Origin: Xenorhabdus koppenhoeferi
GTDB taxonomy: Bacteria > Pseudomonadota > Gammaproteobacteria > Enterobacterales > Enterobacteriaceae
Length of the DNA: 41,629 nucleotides
Reading direction: 5' to 3'
Assembly: GCF_900116635.1 (NCBI RefSeq)
Contig: NZ_FPBJ01000027.1
Span: 1 to 41,629, forward strand
A model generated the notes under the pieces. The model ran no database searches. It worked only from the letters and a program-made list of their open reading frames with translations, and was not told the DNA's origin. The stretch's first letter is position 1; each line of letters opens with the position of its first letter. Of this stretch, positions 27,018 to 37,093 are shown one piece after another. The position numbers were made by a program, and so were the translations under genes.

Positions 27018-27839
27018 TTAATGCTGGCACTGGCGGCAGAAAAACGTACTGCGTTGCCCCAATTTTATACATTCTATTTTTTCACCGTTTGTATCACCAC
27101 ATCGTGGACAAAGTTCACCTTTCTTACCGTAAACAAATAACTCTTGGGCAAAGTATCCCGGTTTGCCATCAGATTGCAGAAAATCTTTCAGCGTTGTCCC
27201 GCCTTGTTCAATTGAGCGATGCAGAATTTGTTTAATGATGTCAGCCAATAAATAGGCTTCTTGCTGTGTCAGTGAGTTCACGGGGCGTTCCGGCAAGATA
27301 TGTGCAACAAATAAAGCTTCGTTGGCATAGATATTGCCAACACCAACAACAACCTTATTATCCATCAACCAAGGTTTAATCACGGTCTTCTTGTTGCGGG
27401 AAAGGGAATAAAGATACTCACCATTAAACAGGTCAGAAAGAGGTTCTGGGCCTAAATGAGACAATACGCTACATTTATCAAGGCCATCACTCCACAACCA
27501 TGCACCAAGACGTCGGGGATCGGTATATCTGAGAATTTTTCCATCAGCCATTATCAAATCGACATGGTCATGTTTTTCTGGCGGGAGTTCATCCAATAGG
27601 ATACGCAAACTACCTGACATGCCCAGATGAATAATAATCCAGCCTTCAGGCAGTTCAAGCAGCAAGTATTTTGCCCGGCGCTGGACACTCAGGACAGGCC
27701 TGTCAGAGAGTTTCATGATTTGTTCGGAAACAGGCCAGCGCAAACGTGAATTTCTGACTTCGGCATATTGGATGATATTGCCAACCAAATGAGGCTCAAT
27801 TCCCCTGCGGCTGGTTTCCACTTCTGGTAGTTCCGGCAT
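27018..27839 (-). CDS. mutM: Formamidopyrimidine-DNA glycosylase MutM (Fpg)
   Basis: MutM removes 8-oxoguanine and formamidopyrimidines and nicks the abasic site. The 273 residues start [17 protein letters not shown], with the catalytic N-terminal Pro after Met removal and the Glu at position 3. Further motifs are [45 protein letters not shown] and the C-terminal zinc finger CPRCG...CRQC with the [10 protein letters not shown] hairpin. It is convergent with coaD. A leftward glycosyltransferase block starts 107 bases upstream. Confidence 0.96.
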   Translation of the reverse strand: MPELPEVETSRRGIEPHLVGNIIQYAEVRNSRLRWPVSEQIMKLSDRPVLSVQRRAKYLLLELPEGWIIIHLGMSGSLRILLDELPPEKHDHVDLIMADGKILRYTDPRRLGAWLWSDGLDKCSVLSHLGPEPLSDLFNGEYLYSLSRNKKTVIKPWLMDNKVVVGVGNIYANEALFVAHILPERPVNSLTQQEAYLLADIIKQILHRSIEQGGTTLKDFLQSDGKPGYFAQELFVYGKKGELCPRCGDTNGEKIECIKLGQRSTFFCRQCQH

Positions 27840-27946
27840 ACCGACTCCTTGAATAAATTATCTACAACATGACTTCTCAGCAGATAACGATACCGTTTTC
27901 ATGTATTATTTGCAGCCAAATTTGGTTGGAATGACTGGCTTAATAT

Positions 27947-29125
27947 TCATTGAGATAATTTTTCTGCTATCACGTTCGTAATCAATTTTGCACGCTGATC
28001 CCAGTTAAAACGTGCCGCAACTAATTGCCGTGAATAATCCACTTTTTTCATCACTTCGGCTGGATGATTTATCAGCCATTGGATCTGTTCGGCAAAACTT
28101 TCGGCATTTTCACTATTGGCAAAATTGACCGCATTCTCATCAACAGCATCGCGGATGGAAGGGAAATCCGAAATAACTACCGGTTTACCCATAGCCATAT
28201 ATTCAAAAAGTTTGAGGGGGGAGGTATAACGACTGCCAATGCTGGTTTTTGTCAGCGGCAAAACACAAATATCATGATCAGCGATAACCTGAAAGCGATT
28301 TTTAGGTTGAACAAAACCCAGAAAATTAACTTTATCATCTACACCAATCTGTTCGGCTGTTTGCCGTAATCGTGTGATCTGTTCAGGTGTACCGCCCGCA
28401 ATATTCAACACAGCGTTATCAAGGAAAGACATAGCCTTCATAACAGTCGGTACACCTTTCCAACGATGCAGGCTTCCTAAATAAAGCACTTGGGTTGGCG
28501 GTCGGTTCTTATACTCTTTGCCGGAAGGCGTTAAGCTTGTGGAGTTAACTGCCAACATATCAACGCCATCAGGAGCAATGACAATCGGTGTTTTAACGCC
28601 ATACTCTTTATAAATATCTTCACGCAACAGCGAGGTCAGAACAAAAACGACCTGTGAACACTCATAAACTTGTTGTTCAATTTCCTTCAATTTCTGATAC
28701 TTGCGCTGATTTTTATGCTTGACCAAATCATGGGATTCTTTAAATGATTGAGAAAACACTTCATGGCTTTCAAAGAAATGAGGAATTTCAGGGTGTTTAC
28801 ACAATAGATAGTTCGCCATTTTTATATTGCGAGTAAAAATAGCATCAACCTGATGTTCTTTAAGCCAACGAGAGACCTGAAAATAAAACAATTTTTGAGT
28901 ATTGAGTGGAAAATACCATTTTCTGCGGATATTGTGTAAAGCAATTAACTCTACAGAAGGCGGAAGTGCTCTGCCAATAATTTCTTGAACTTGGCTTTGG
29001 CCTTTTGGGGTAATCAGGCAAACGTAATGTCCCTGGCGAGCAAAAGCATCAACATTTTGCAGAATCTGCAATGAAGCAACCCGATAATCAGGCACAGGGT
29101 AAGGATCGATATAGGCGATTTTCAT
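27947..29125 (-). CDS. Family-4 glycosyltransferase
   Basis: This 392-residue GT-B enzyme starts at ATG 29125 (MKIAYIDPYPVPDYRVASLQ), which shares one base with the stop of the upstream gene (TAATG); upstream codons in frame belong to that gene's DNA. Features are FFESHEVFSQ, VFVLTSLLREDI, APDGVDM, VLYLGSLHRWKGVPTVMKAM, FLGFVQPKNR, and the donor motif TSIGSRYTSPLKLFEYMAMG with the E-x7-E-like site. It is the last gene of a three-gene run with the next two. Function within LPS core or surface glycan is inferred; the sugar is unknown. Confidence 0.85.
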   Translation of the reverse strand: MKIAYIDPYPVPDYRVASLQILQNVDAFARQGHYVCLITPKGQSQVQEIIGRALPPSVELIALHNIRRKWYFPLNTQKLFYFQVSRWLKEHQVDAIFTRNIKMANYLLCKHPEIPHFFESHEVFSQSFKESHDLVKHKNQRKYQKLKEIEQQVYECSQVVFVLTSLLREDIYKEYGVKTPIVIAPDGVDMLAVNSTSLTPSGKEYKNRPPTQVLYLGSLHRWKGVPTVMKAMSFLDNAVLNIAGGTPEQITRLRQTAEQIGVDDKVNFLGFVQPKNRFQVIADHDICVLPLTKTSIGSRYTSPLKLFEYMAMGKPVVISDFPSIRDAVDENAVNFANSENAESFAEQIQWLINHPAEVMKKVDYSRQLVAARFNWDQRAKLITNVIAEKLSQ

Positions 29126-30228
29126 TATTTTTTTATGGCATTTAATAAGCGATTCGCAGAGTGTTCCCAAGTATACATAGCCTCAATCCTCTGACGGGCG
29201 TATCTACCCATACTTTTCCCTCTATCTTCTAAAGATAAAAGGTGATTGACCGCATCAGCAATCGCTTTAGCATCACCGGGAGTTACTAAAATACCTGCTT
29301 GATTCTCGTTTCCAACTACCTCTGGTATACCGCCTATATAACTGGCAATCACGGGGCATCCACATGCCATCGCTTCAGCAATAGTAATACCAAATGCTTC
29401 ATCACCAATGCTAGGGAAAATGCCGGCATCACCCGCAGAGTAAAATTCAGGTAATTGATCATGACTGACAGCAGGTTGAAAAATAACTGATTTTTCCAAT
29501 TGTAATGCTGAAACCCGCTTTTCCAGCTGTTTTAGCTCTTCACCTGCCCCAATAATCAGTAACTTTACATCCTTATCCTTGAGTAAAGTCATCGCATCAA
29601 TAGCGACTTTCATGCCTTTCCAGCCTACTAATCTGCCGGCAAACGTTAACAAAAAGGTGCCTTCATTGATGCCTAATTGAGTGCGGATGCCAGAATCAGT
29701 AGGCTTGAATTTATCGGTATCCACGCCATTATAGATAACGTTCGGAAATTGCTTAAAGTGATGCTGGATCTGCCAGGCATTGAAATGGCTGCATGCAACC
29801 CAAGTGGATATTTTTCTACCTAATATACGGTCACCTTTAAAAAAGCTGGTTCCACCGCTCATATAGCAAAACTTGGTATGGGACGTTTCAGATATCATTC
29901 TGGGCCAGAAAAAATCAAAGGGCTTGGTTAAGATCACCCAATCAAAATTTTCAGCCATCACCGCTTCACGTGCATGTCGGGCAAAAGAGTAGCGTTCAAC
30001 AATACGTTGAAAACGGCGCCCAATATTGGGAACTCGTTCTCTGAGAATAAACGGAAATGTATGAATATGAATATTTCGTCCATCTAATTCAGGCCGAATA
30101 TCACCTGTTCCCCCGAAAATATGGATTTCATGCCCCGCATCAGTTAATGCCTTGGCCAACTCCCAAACTGCGGTTTGAATGCCGCCATAAGACACAGTAA
30201 CGGTAACATCGATAAATCCTATTTTCAT
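29125..30228 (-). CDS. Family-4 glycosyltransferase
   Basis: ATG 30228 (MKIGFIDVTVTVSYGGIQTA) is two bases beyond the stop of the upstream heptosyltransferase gene, with AAGGA about 11 bases before it; ATG 30237 would have almost no spacing. The protein has 367 residues: acceptor-side SYGGIQTAVWELAKALTDAG, CYMSGGTSFF, VIYNGVDTDKFKP, TFAGRLVGWKGMKVAIDAM, LLIIGAGEELKQL and EAFGITIAEAMACGCPVIAS with the retaining-GT4 E-x7-E. It is coupled to its downstream neighbour by a one-base overlap. Acceptor unknown. Confidence 0.85.
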   Translation of the reverse strand: MKIGFIDVTVTVSYGGIQTAVWELAKALTDAGHEIHIFGGTGDIRPELDGRNIHIHTFPFILRERVPNIGRRFQRIVERYSFARHAREAVMAENFDWVILTKPFDFFWPRMISETSHTKFCYMSGGTSFFKGDRILGRKISTWVACSHFNAWQIQHHFKQFPNVIYNGVDTDKFKPTDSGIRTQLGINEGTFLLTFAGRLVGWKGMKVAIDAMTLLKDKDVKLLIIGAGEELKQLEKRVSALQLEKSVIFQPAVSHDQLPEFYSAGDAGIFPSIGDEAFGITIAEAMACGCPVIASYIGGIPEVVGNENQAGILVTPGDAKAIADAVNHLLSLEDRGKSMGRYARQRIEAMYTWEHSANRLLNAIKK

Positions 30229-30229
30229 T

Positions 30230-31237
30230 TTATTCATTATCCTTGCGTTCATTTTCCAGTAAGTTCTGTACAGAATACCAGACCTTATCCACCGATATTA
30301 CTGACATCGTATCTTGGCGAGTGGCTTGCCTATAGTCTACCGGATGTTCAATTACCGCCAGTTTTGGATGTTGCTGAGGAGCGAGAAAACGGCCCGGATG
30401 AAAACTGTGATATAGTGCAACCATAGGGATCCCCAGAGCACCTGCCAGATGGGTTGTTCCCGTATCCACACCAACGTATAAATTAAGCTGGCTCATGATT
30501 GCTGCGTTTTGTCGCATTGTTGTTTTACCCGCCAGTGATGTACACCTGTTTGCCCCCAGTTTTTCAGCCAGCATTTGTGCGCTTGCTTCACCATCTTTAC
30601 TGCCCAATAAAAAAATATGTACATGCGGATAATCACGATAAATCCGTTGGGCTAATTCGTGAAAATGTTCTACAGGCCAGTCACGGTAAGCTTTGGCGGG
30701 AAAACTTTGTAACTGAAAACCAATTTTTAATTGTTGCTCTAATTCCTTCTGCCGCAGAAAATCTCTGGCATATTCTTCTTCACATTGGCTTACGCAATAT
30801 TGTAACCGCCAATCACTTACTTCAAGACCAAGTGCATTAATCAACAGAGCCCTTTCCTGCTGGGCAGGCATGAATTCCCGTGGCTTTTCTACAGTATATT
30901 CGTTTAATTTTTTCTCAGAGATATCTGAGAAATAAACGGTTAAATTTGATTTGCGTTTAGCATATCGTAACAGAGATTTATCGTGTCCATATACTAATGC
31001 TAAGTCATAATATCGACGGGAAAACCACCCATACCATTTGGCTTTTCCTTTTGAGAAAGTCGATAAATTATTAATTAAATTAATGCAATCAAGGATTTCT
31101 TTTGTGTTTTTATGTGCAAAGACATCAATGTTTGCCTCTGGCCATTTTGTTTTCAATGCGCGAATGACTGGCGTAACCAGCAGAGTATCGCCAAAACGAG
31201 CTATATTTATGATTAAAATATTTTTAGGTTGAATCAT
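30230..31237 (-). CDS. Heptosyltransferase-family (GT9) protein
   Basis: The 335-residue protein has the GT9 start KNILIINIARFGDTLLVTPV with the GD loop, the FQLQSFPAKAYRDWPVEHFH donor-binding segment (about 193-212), SLAGKTTMRQNAAIMSQLNL and YVGVDTGTTHLAGALGIPMV, then ALYHSFHPGRFLAP. It is thus a sibling of RfaC, RfaF and WaaQ, making four such genes in the window. It probably adds an outer-core heptose. It is first in the three-gene leftward run; no ribosome site is obvious before ATG 31237. Confidence 0.85.
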   Translation of the reverse strand: MIQPKNILIINIARFGDTLLVTPVIRALKTKWPEANIDVFAHKNTKEILDCINLINNLSTFSKGKAKWYGWFSRRYYDLALVYGHDKSLLRYAKRKSNLTVYFSDISEKKLNEYTVEKPREFMPAQQERALLINALGLEVSDWRLQYCVSQCEEEYARDFLRQKELEQQLKIGFQLQSFPAKAYRDWPVEHFHELAQRIYRDYPHVHIFLLGSKDGEASAQMLAEKLGANRCTSLAGKTTMRQNAAIMSQLNLYVGVDTGTTHLAGALGIPMVALYHSFHPGRFLAPQQHPKLAVIEHPVDYRQATRQDTMSVISVDKVWYSVQNLLENERKDNE

Positions 31238-31436
31238 AATAATGAATGTTGAATCATCAATTCTATAACAGGCCTTGAAACATGATCACTATACTATATA
31301 GTAAAGCTATTAAATGTTCGATTAATCGATAGATAGTTCTTATACCTAATATAAACAAAATGATTATATTTCAATTGAATGGTTAATGATTGATGCCATT
31401 CACTTCAGTAATGATTTATACCATATAGGAAAAGTA

Positions 31437-32555
31437 TTATCGCTTGCTGTTTATACTGCGATAAAAAATAGATTCCATCTTTTCTAGCATATTATCCATC
31501 CCAAATAAGTGAGTAGCCCGCTGTAATGAAGCGTTTCCCATCCGTAAACGTAACTCAGCATCGTTCATCAGAAAATCTAATTTTTCTATTAACTGTTCTA
31601 CGTTTCTGGGTTCAATAATATACCCAGTATCCCCATCAATAACAGCTTCAGTAATCGCGCCCACTGATGTGGATACCACAGGTAAACCACATGCCATCGC
31701 CTGCATGATACCTTGAGGCACACCTTCATTGCCAAACGAAGGGAGAGCAAAGATATCCATCGCATTTAAGCAATCGGGAATATCCTGACGGTTACCAAGA
31801 AAAGTTACACTTTCTGTTAATCCTTCCTGCTGAACATGTGGCTCTAGATTCTTTCTCTGGGGACCATCTCCCACAAATAATAATTGCCACTCGGGATAGC
31901 GCTGGTGAAGAATTTTCCAGCTATCAAGCAAGTAACGATGTCCTTTCCAGGTCCTCATTGTGGCAACAATACCAAGTGTTAGCTTGTTTGGAATACCAAT
32001 GCGTTGACGGCTCTGTTGCTTGTTTTCTGGATAAAAGCGTGTCAAATCGATCCCTGTTGGCACAGAGGTCATGTGGGAAAGTGGATATGTATTGTGTGTA
32101 TGCAGATATTGGCGCAGTTTTTCCCCGGTTGTCACTATATGCTGGCAGGCGTTTAGATACAGCCAACGGGTTGCAATGGATTTTGAAACGTGAGTAGAAA
32201 CATGACGGGTACGAACTACCGGTAGCATACCTTTTAGTGTTGCACATGCCGCAGCTACCAACCAAGAATCCGTGGAACTATGAGTATTGATGATATCAAA
32301 TTGACGGCCTTCGGCTTTTAGCCAACGGCGAATTGCCCGTAGGCAAGAAAGCCGTTTTTTTTCAATCGGGAGAGCAACGACAGGCACGCCATAATGGTGG
32401 GCTTCGCGGTAAAGTGTTGAGGTTGGACAGCAAACAATAACCACATTGTGACCACGTTGCATCATGCCCTGAGATTCAGTCAGGATACGGATCTCCTGTC
32501 CGCCCCAGCCACACGATGATTCTGTGTGTAAGATATTCAAAGTCTTTTTAGCCAT
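31437..32555 (-). CDS. Family-4 glycosyltransferase
   Basis: Start ATG 32555 (MAKKTLNILHTESSCGWGGQ) gives 372 residues; earlier in-frame codons to 32624 are not needed by the family. Features are the GWGGQEIRILTESQGM acceptor loop, FDIINTHSSTDSWLVA, VRTRHVSTHVSK, VPTGIDLTRFYPE, LGIVATMRTWKGHRYLLDSW, LLFVGDGPQRKNLE, and SFGNEGVPQGIMQAMACGLP with the E-x7-E-like donor site. It is separated by 200 bases from the next block, so it may be transcribed alone. LPS outer-core transfer is inferred from position. Confidence 0.85.
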   Translation of the reverse strand: MAKKTLNILHTESSCGWGGQEIRILTESQGMMQRGHNVVIVCCPTSTLYREAHHYGVPVVALPIEKKRLSCLRAIRRWLKAEGRQFDIINTHSSTDSWLVAAACATLKGMLPVVRTRHVSTHVSKSIATRWLYLNACQHIVTTGEKLRQYLHTHNTYPLSHMTSVPTGIDLTRFYPENKQQSRQRIGIPNKLTLGIVATMRTWKGHRYLLDSWKILHQRYPEWQLLFVGDGPQRKNLEPHVQQEGLTESVTFLGNRQDIPDCLNAMDIFALPSFGNEGVPQGIMQAMACGLPVVSTSVGAITEAVIDGDTGYIIEPRNVEQLIEKLDFLMNDAELRLRMGNASLQRATHLFGMDNMLEKMESIFYRSINSKR

Positions 32556-32658
32556 TTTAGAGTCACGCCTGACGGTCAATAAAAACGCGTTAGTATAACT
32601 GAACAGAGTATGACGTTCATGCATAACCTAATGTAAATCAGGCAAAGCAACAGGCATA

Positions 32659-32687
32659 AAAAAACCCAGCATAAAGCTGGGTTTTTT
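32659..32687. terminator. Bidirectional terminator between rpmG and glycosyltransferase
   Basis: AAAAAACCCAGC (32659-32670) pairs perfectly with GCTGGGTTTTTT (32676-32687) around ATAAA. On the minus strand it follows the rpmG stop by about 15 bases with a T-run, a classical intrinsic terminator. Confidence 0.88.
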
Positions 32688-32701
32688 CTAATCCACTAAA
32701 A

Positions 32702-32872
<171 letters not shown>

Positions 32873-32880
32873 TCAGCTCC

Positions 32881-33138
<258 letters not shown>

Positions 33139-33183
33139 TCAGCTCGAGCTTTGTATTGGGTGTGGCCGCCTCGTCAGGCTTAG

Positions 33184-33270
33184 GAGCCCATCTCAGCAAA
33201 TTTTATTTACAAATTTTATTTACTGAAAAGAATCACATATTCCCAGTAAAAAACTTACTGAGATAGGCTC
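33184..33270 (-). promoter_or_regulatory. Long inverted repeat in the rpmB leader
   Basis: GAGCCCATCTCAG (33184-33196) is complementary to CTGAGATAGGCTC (33258-33270), 12 of 13 positions. Inside lies a second pair, TTTACTG (33219-33225) with CAGTAAA (33244-33250). Two perfect 13-base tandem copies of AAATTTTATTTAC occupy 33198-33223. All of it is between the promoter and rpmB, so it should be transcribed as a branched stem. It could control L28/L33 synthesis, or be a small inserted palindromic element. Confidence 0.5.
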
Positions 33271-33304
33271 TTCTCGCCAAGCCCAAGATCCTCAAAGGTG
33301 GCGT

Positions 33305-33333
33305 AGTATACGCCCTCATTCGCTGATGCTCAA
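33305..33333 (-). promoter_or_regulatory. Sigma-70 promoter of the rpmB-rpmG operon
   Basis: Minus strand TTGAGC (33333-33328) and TATACT (33310-33305) are separated by exactly 17 bases. The -10 lies in the small palindrome GGCGTATACTACGCC. Transcription would start about 180 bases before rpmB. Confidence 0.7.
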
Positions 33334-33376
33334 GTCCCGAACAGCTAAGATCTGACCAGATTGTGAAAAAACCGTA

Positions 33377-34069
33377 TTAAATCCAGCCTCTTTCCATAAA
33401 TGAAACACAATATTGCTTGCCAATAACAATATGATCCAAAACTTTAACGCCAATCAAGTCACAGGCTTCAATAATTTTTTCTGTTACCAATTTGTCTGCC
33501 AGACTGGGTTCTGGATTACCGGAAGGGTGATTGTGAGCAAGAATAATTGATGCTGCATTGACTTTAACTGCTTGTTTCACAATTTCACGTGGATGCACTT
33601 CAACTTTGTTTATCGTTCCTTTAAACATTTCATCATGGCAGATGACTTTATTTTGGTTAGTCAAAAATAGTACCACAAAGACTTCCCTGTCTTGCCAAGA
33701 TAACAAATCCTGCAAATAACTCTGAGTCATCGTAGGGCTGCTCATAATATCTTCATGGATAAACTGGCTGGAGAAAAAACGTCTTGCCAGTTCGGATACC
33801 GCCTGTAATTGGACATATTTACATAGCCCCATGCCCTTATGTGAACAAAAATCGGCATAATCAGCAGACAACAGATGATAAAGTGAGCCAAATGATTTCA
33901 GCAGATATTCCGCCATTTGTACTACAGGAACACCTCTGGTACCTGTACGCAAAAAGATTGCCAACAGTTCGGCATCCGTTAGGGAAACTGCGCCATAAGC
34001 CAGCAATTTTTCCCGGGGAGCAAGGTTTGAATGCAACTCATCGTTTTTTTCCATTACCGTGATATCCAT
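33377..34069 (-). CDS. radC: RadC family JAMM/MPN-domain protein
   Basis: The RadC/YicR family is ubiquitous near rpmB; the original link to DNA repair is not supported by later work and the role is unclear. The 230 residues carry an N-terminal helix-hairpin-helix region ([28 protein letters not shown], then [16 protein letters not shown]) and a C-terminal JAMM metalloprotease-like domain with the metal motif [15 protein letters not shown] (about 178-192) and DHIVIG. The metal ligands are intact. It starts at ATG 34069. The frame downstream is separated from rpmB by 260 bases. Confidence 0.94.
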   Translation of the reverse strand: MDITVMEKNDELHSNLAPREKLLAYGAVSLTDAELLAIFLRTGTRGVPVVQMAEYLLKSFGSLYHLLSADYADFCSHKGMGLCKYVQLQAVSELARRFFSSQFIHEDIMSSPTMTQSYLQDLLSWQDREVFVVLFLTNQNKVICHDEMFKGTINKVEVHPREIVKQAVKVNAASIILAHNHPSGNPEPSLADKLVTEKIIEACDLIGVKVLDHIVIGKQYCVSFMERGWI

Positions 34070-34416
34070 AACACTTCTCCCCTCAATATCCTTCGCTTTT
34101 TAACTATCATCTATGGGGAATCATTCCTGACTCTCATCCATAACAATAGAATCCATCACCCTGATATTCGCTTACAATATTCCATGATGAAAAAAACATC
34201 GCCAGCTTCATTTGCATAGTCTGCGCAACGCTTCGCAAATTTGCCATTTTGGGATAACGATATTCACTGAATTTCAAGTTACGGCAGGTGATAACAGAAT
34301 TCCCACTACTATATGGATGGCTGAGGAGCTGGGAGGAAGAGCGGCAAGGGTTCTGAACTCAATATTTTCTTATGGTAGAATCTTAGAGAATTGTAACTTA
34401 CATCTGGGCAATCAAA
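34070..34416. other. Intergenic region between radC and coaBC with possible dispersed repeat
   Basis: The divergent promoters of radC and coaBC should lie here. From about 34269 the sequence GAATTTCAAGTTACGGCAGG recalls, from memory, the edge of a palindromic repeat common in enterobacterial intergenic regions (TTCAAGTTGCAG type), and GAGCGGCAAGG follows at 34340. No second arm is clear, so this is a candidate only. No gene is visible. Confidence 0.25.
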
Positions 34417-35661
34417 ATGACAGGATTTTCCGGCCAACAACTTTCTAGTAATCAGCTTTCTGGTAAACAAATCGTACTCGGAATCAGCGGAGGGATTGCG
34501 GCTTACAAAACAGCTGAGCTGGTACGTCGTTTACGTGATTGCGGTGCTCAGGTTCGCGTCGTTATGACTCTCGCAGCAAAAGCTTTTATTACCCCACTTA
34601 CCTTACAGGCTGTATCGGGCTACCCTGTTTCCGATGATCTTCTGGATCCCGCTGCCGAAGCAGCTATGGGGCACATTGAACTGGCAAAATGGGCAGATTT
34701 AATTATTCTCGCCCCCGCTACAGCAGACCTGCTGGCACGTTTAGCGGCGGGTATGGCGAATGATTTAGTGACTACGATTTGCTTGGCTTCCGCAGCCCCT
34801 ATTGCTGTTGCCCCTGCAATGAATCAACAGATGTATCGTGCTCAGGCCACCCAGCATAACCTGAAAGTGCTTGAAGAGCGCAACGTGCTGATTTGGGGCC
34901 CGGATGAGGGGAGTCAGGCATGTGGTGATGTTGGGCCAGGCAGAATGTTGGAGCCTATGGCGATTGTCGAATTGGTAATGCAACATTTAAACACCAAGCA
35001 AGATTTTGTTGGTCTGAGTATGACAATTACCGCAGGCCCAACCCGTGAAGCCTTAGACCCTGTCCGTTTCATCAGCAACCATAGCTCCGGTAAAATGGGC
35101 TTCTCTATCGCACGAGCAGCCGCAGAGCGTGGGGCTGAGGTGACATTGATTACAGGTCCCGTTAATTTACCAACACCACAAGGCGTTAAGCGTATTGACG
35201 TAACGAGTGCGCTGGAGATGCATGAACAGGTTCAGGCAATGGCAGACTCACAGAATATTTTTATCGGCTGTGCTGCCATATCAGATTATCGTTCTAAACA
35301 AATTGCGGCTGAAAAAATTAAAAAGCAGGGTGATGAAATCACCTTTACCCTGATAAAAAATCCTGACATTGTAGCGAGCGTTGCAGCACTGGAAGAAAAT
35401 CGGCCATTCGTCGTTGGATTTGCAGCCGAAACCCAGAATGTGGAAGAATACGCTCGCGGAAAACTCAAGCAGAAGCATTTAGACTTGATTTGCGCGAACG
35501 ATGTATCCTTGTCAGGCCACGGTTTTAACAGTGATACCAACGCATTACATCTATTCTGGCATGATGGTAGTGTTAATTTACCTCACAGTGGTAAATTACA
35601 ACTCAGCCACCACTTATTAGACGAGATACTCAAACGCTATGATGAAAAAAATCGACGTTAA
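34417..35661 (+). CDS. coaBC: Bifunctional phosphopantothenoylcysteine decarboxylase/synthetase CoaBC (Dfp)
   Basis: CoaBC joins 4'-phosphopantothenate to cysteine (CTP-dependent CoaB, C-terminal) and decarboxylates the product (flavin-dependent CoaC, N-terminal). The 414-residue protein has the CoaC flavin region [20 protein letters not shown], the active His in [30 protein letters not shown], and then the CoaB domain with [32 protein letters not shown] and IKNPDIVA. It overlaps dut by 23 bases. Start ATG 34417. Confidence 0.96.
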   Translation: MTGFSGQQLSSNQLSGKQIVLGISGGIAAYKTAELVRRLRDCGAQVRVVMTLAAKAFITPLTLQAVSGYPVSDDLLDPAAEAAMGHIELAKWADLIILAPATADLLARLAAGMANDLVTTICLASAAPIAVAPAMNQQMYRAQATQHNLKVLEERNVLIWGPDEGSQACGDVGPGRMLEPMAIVELVMQHLNTKQDFVGLSMTITAGPTREALDPVRFISNHSSGKMGFSIARAAAERGAEVTLITGPVNLPTPQGVKRIDVTSALEMHEQVQAMADSQNIFIGCAAISDYRSKQIAAEKIKKQGDEITFTLIKNPDIVASVAALEENRPFVVGFAAETQNVEEYARGKLKQKHLDLICANDVSLSGHGFNSDTNALHLFWHDGSVNLPHSGKLQLSHHLLDEILKRYDEKNRR

Positions 35662-36097
35662 AATCCTTGATCCCCGCATTGGGCAAGAATTTCCTTTACC
35701 GACTTATGCTACACTTGGTTCTGCAGGTTTAGATTTACGTGCTTGTCTGGATAATACTGTGGAACTGGCTCCTGGCCAGACTGAGCTTCTGCCGACCGGA
35801 ATTGCTATCCATATCGCAAATGAGCAACTGGCAGCCGTTATTCTTCCTCGCTCTGGTTTGGGTCACAAACATGGTATAGTTTTGGGTAATTTGGTGGGGC
35901 TTATTGATTCTGATTATCAGGGGCAATTGATGGTTTCAGTCTGGAACCGTGGTAATAAAACATTCACCATCGAGCCAGGTGAGCGTATCGCCCAAATGGT
36001 TTTTGTGCCGATTGTACAGGCTGAATTTAATTTGGTTAAAGACTTCGAAACCAGCAAACGTGGTAGTGGTGGTTTTGGTCACTCCGGTCGTCAATAA
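35639..36097 (+). CDS. dut: dUTP diphosphatase Dut
   Basis: Dut hydrolyses dUTP to dUMP, keeping uracil out of DNA and feeding dTMP synthesis. The 152-residue trimeric enzyme has all five motifs: [45 protein letters not shown] and the C-terminal [10 protein letters not shown] arm. ATG 35639 or the adjacent ATG 35642 may be used; the latter gives the E. coli length of 151. The start lies inside the coaBC end, so translation is probably coupled. Confidence 0.96.
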   Translation: MMKKIDVKILDPRIGQEFPLPTYATLGSAGLDLRACLDNTVELAPGQTELLPTGIAIHIANEQLAAVILPRSGLGHKHGIVLGNLVGLIDSDYQGQLMVSVWNRGNKTFTIEPGERIAQMVFVPIVQAEFNLVKDFETSKRGSGGFGHSGRQ

Positions 36098-36241
36098 CTT
36101 TCCATAAAGCCTGATACCATCAACCGATTTTTATATCTTTTGCCTACAATGTTATTGCTGAGAAAAACTATTTTCGGCAAAAACATTGTGGGCAAAAATA
36201 GCAGGATTTGTTTTGCTGTTTTAGCAGGGGTCTTATCAGAC

Positions 36242-36840
36242 ATGGCAGAAAAAGAACGTATAAAAAAGAAAAATAGACGTGAGGAAATCTTGCAGGCACT
36301 GGCACATATGCTTGAATCCAGTGATGGCAGTCAGCGAATTACCACTGCAAAACTCGCTGCAAACGTTGGTGTTTCTGAGGCTGCACTTTACCGTCATTTT
36401 CCAAGCAAAACCCGGATGTTTGATAGTCTGATCGAGTTTATTGAAGACGCCTTAATTTCACGTATCAACCTGATCTTGCAAGATGAAAAAGATACCATTG
36501 TTCGCATTAGGTTAATATTTGTCCTGATTTTGGGGTTTGCGGAGAAAAACCCTGGATTAACCCGCATCATGACCGGCCATGCCCTGATGTTTGAACAAGA
36601 CAGATTACAAAATCGTATCAACCAGTTATTTGAGCGGATTGAAGTACAACTTCGCCAAATTTTGAAAGAAAAAAAATACGTGATGGGCAGGGATTCAATT
36701 ATGACGAAACCGTACTTGCATCACAGTTACTGGCATTTTGTGAAGGGATGCTTTCCCGCTTTGTTCGCTCAGAATTTCGCTATCGCCCAACAAAAGAGTT
36801 TGAAGTACGTTGGCCATTGATTTTGACCCAACTACAATAA
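36242..36840 (+). pseudogene. slmA: slmA nucleoid-occlusion factor with a -1 frameshift in an A8 run
   Basis: SlmA is a TetR-type DNA-binding protein that blocks FtsZ rings over the nucleoid. From ATG 36242 the protein is normal for about 145 residues: [80 protein letters not shown]. It leaves the family at the run of eight A at 36669-36676. Adding one A restores [17 protein letters not shown], then [23 protein letters not shown], and ends WPLILTQLQ at TAA 36838-36840, a 199-residue protein like E. coli's 198. As written, the frame ends at 36820 with about 45 wrong residues. Error, decay and transcript slippage are all possible. Confidence 0.85.
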
Positions 36841-37028
36841 TTTATTCCAGAACTGTAATCATTGTCACTCATGTGGTGAATGATAATGTGCGTTTTTTTA
36901 TTAAGCTGTGTTAACATACACCGACTCGTTGAGTTCACTACAAAGTAGCTCAATAATGGCATCGTTATTGCAATTCCTACCATATTAATATGTTGGATGT
37001 TGTTGATTGTTGCCATTTCTACTACTCA

Positions 37029-37060
37029 CCCCGCCCACTCCTTGGGCGAGGGATTTTTTT
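37029..37060 (+). terminator. Intrinsic terminator after slmA
   Basis: CCCCGCCCA (37029-37037) pairs with TGGGCGAGGG (37043-37052, one bulged A) around CTCCT, followed by seven T at 37054-37060. It ends the coaBC-dut-slmA transcript and lies just beyond the pyrE stop on the other strand. Confidence 0.82.
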
Positions 37061-37093
37061 CATTCAGCCTTAGCATTCAGCTTTTGATGGTTA

